56,142 nt of DNA from Fluviicola sp. GTDB taxonomy: Bacteria > Bacteroidota > Bacteroidia > Flavobacteriales_D > Crocinitomicaceae. The notes below the pieces were generated by a model. The model ran no database searches. It saw nothing but the letters and a program-made list of their open reading frames with translations, and had not been told where the DNA came from. Positions 55,107 through 56,142 of this stretch are shown one piece after another. The DNA is taken from the NCBI GenBank assembly GCA_002734085.1, contig NVXV01000013.1, forward strand, positions 1,211 to 57,352. Reading direction: 5' to 3'. Within the stretch, counting starts at the first letter, position 1, and every line of letters starts with the position of its first letter. Both the position numbers and the translations under genes were made by a program.

Positions 55107-56142
55107 ATGAAATTTTATTTAAGTGTACTTCTTTTATTCTGTATTTCGACTTTAGCATTTGCTCAAGATCGCGAAACACTGTTGTATAAACCATGTTTTA
55201 ACGATAGTGTAAGTGCGTTTAGTGGAATGAAGTTAGGGGAAGACTTCATACTATGTGTACACGACTTAGAATCATCAGATAGTTTGCCTAATAAAAATAC
55301 TCGTTCTTTATTGATGAGGGCTTCAGATTCTTGTCAGTTGACAGAAGCTATGTTATATCACAAAGAGAGAAGTGAATATGTAAATATTAATGTTTTAGGT
55401 AATAATGGCCCCGCAAGTGTAAGTGAGGACGGCAAGCTTTTGTTTTTATCAAATACCTTTGCGGGTAAATCAGAAGCACAAATGGGGATCTTTGTACTTA
55501 AAAAGTCTATCAACGGTTGGGCAGTTCAAAATGAATTCCCTTTTAATTCCCCAGAATATAGTGTCATGCATCCGAGTTATGATGAAGAGAATAAAAGAAT
55601 GTTTTTCACTTCAAATAAAAACAGTGATAACTTTAATTTGTATTTCATCGAATATGATGGAGAAGTATTTGGAGATTCAATGTATGCCTTAACGGATATC
55701 AATGCAATAGATGCAAATGACGTTTTTCCTTATTTCCATGAAAACGTTCTCTATTACTCTTCGGATCGTAAAAACTATACTTTCTTAAATTTTTATGAAG
55801 CGGAAATTCTCGGAGATAAGTGGGATGCTCGTCCTATTCAAGACTCTACATTAATTTCAGGCTATGATGATTTTAGTTTTAATATGATATCAAGCCGTAC
55901 GGGATTTTTTGCTTCCACTAGAGATACGGAAGGAAAAAAGGATGAGTTGATGGTATTCAGAAAGCGCATTGATTGCTCTCAGTTTCCTAATTTTTCAAGT
56001 AAAAATTTTATTGGCGATAATGAAGAAAAACTCAAAGAAGCTTTGGGGGTGATTGATGAATTTAGAAATGTTTTCGGAACAGAAACTGAATTGACTTACA
56101 AATTAAACGTGGATTATATTAAAGAGCAGTTTGAAAATGAAT
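55107..56142 (+). CDS. PD40 (WD40-like) repeat exported protein, truncated by the window edge
   Basis: 345 codons are visible from the ATG at 55107 and the frame is still open at the right edge. The signal peptide (1-20, STLAFAQ) is followed by propeller-like PD40 repeats (GPASVSEDGKLLFLSN; HPSYDEENKRMFFTSNK; FPYFHENVLYYSSD; GFFASTRDTEGKKDEL). In T9SS cassettes of this type the third gene commonly encodes PD40 repeats joined to an OmpA domain (PorE type), which would anchor the complex to peptidoglycan; the OmpA part would lie beyond the window. It starts 17 bases after the PorP/SprF stop. Confidence 0.82.
   Translation, partial: MKFYLSVLLLFCISTLAFAQDRETLLYKPCFNDSVSAFSGMKLGEDFILCVHDLESSDSLPNKNTRSLLMRASDSCQLTEAMLYHKERSEYVNINVLGNNGPASVSEDGKLLFLSNTFAGKSEAQMGIFVLKKSINGWAVQNEFPFNSPEYSVMHPSYDEENKRMFFTSNKNSDNFNLYFIEYDGEVFGDSMYALTDINAIDANDVFPYFHENVLYYSSDRKNYTFLNFYEAEILGDKWDARPIQDSTLISGYDDFSFNMISSRTGFFASTRDTEGKKDELMVFRKRIDCSQFPNFSSKNFIGDNEEKLKEALGVIDEFRNVFGTETELTYKLNVDYIKEQFENE

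Overview
The window is AT-rich DNA from a Bacteroidota genome, most likely a marine or aquatic member of the Flavobacteriales. The assignment rests on type IX secretion (T9SS) genes (porQ, a PorP/SprF protein, a CHU_C-type sorting domain), split transketolase genes, NatAB- and LemA/M48-type neighbours, many secreted proteins whose signal peptides end before Gln, and promoter-like boxes of the Bacteroidota form TAnnTTTG. Taxonomy below phylum is inference. No rRNA, tRNA, CRISPR array, prophage or plasmid origin was recognised.

Layout. 1-3132: an edge-truncated MORN-repeat protein diverges from a three-gene operon (lipoprotein, PilP/GspC-like bitopic protein, outer-membrane barrel). 3194-9247: mostly minus-strand housekeeping genes (sugar-nucleotide epimerase with glyA, DinB with a C40 peptidase, lysA), with a decayed NDH-2-like pseudogene between them. 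9398-11653: a secreted protein, then a REP-associated tyrosine transposase (RAYT) inside a cluster of six short palindromic repeats. 11650-16024: a minus-strand operon of split transketolase with a VWA-domain gene between its two halves, followed by a class III aminotransferase. 16125-20353: prmC, ligA, a small conserved protein and dapA on the plus strand, followed by two more REP-like repeats. 20678-27960: Nudix hydrolase, lipoprotein, NatAB-type ABC exporter, a PLD/SNase-like/helix-hairpin-helix fusion, ComB-like phosphatase and an FAD oxidoreductase. 28074-35475: a 1731-residue TPR/coiled-coil protein overlapping an ApbE flavin transferase, then a small membrane protein and a tandem-OmpA protein. 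35556-41362: a complete seven-gene Mrp cation/proton antiporter operon in the order A to G. 41569-48167: barrel, thioredoxin-like protein, phosphoesterase, porQ, gdhA with a clear terminator, lemA and an M48 protease. 48485-56142: barrel protein and a T9SS cassette of a 1558-residue surface protein, its PorP/SprF partner and an edge-truncated PD40 protein.

The genes serve core metabolism (lysine synthesis, one-carbon metabolism, pentose phosphate, glutamate), DNA maintenance, ion homeostasis and, most prominently, envelope and surface functions. The most interesting points are the RAYT/REP family, whose repeats supply the stop codons of two genes; the VWA gene inside the transketolase operon; the PLD-SNase-HhH fusion; the 17-unit TPR array with a 60-residue period; the PilP-like mini-operon; and the seven-repeat propeller/HYR adhesin with its own PorP/SprF partner.
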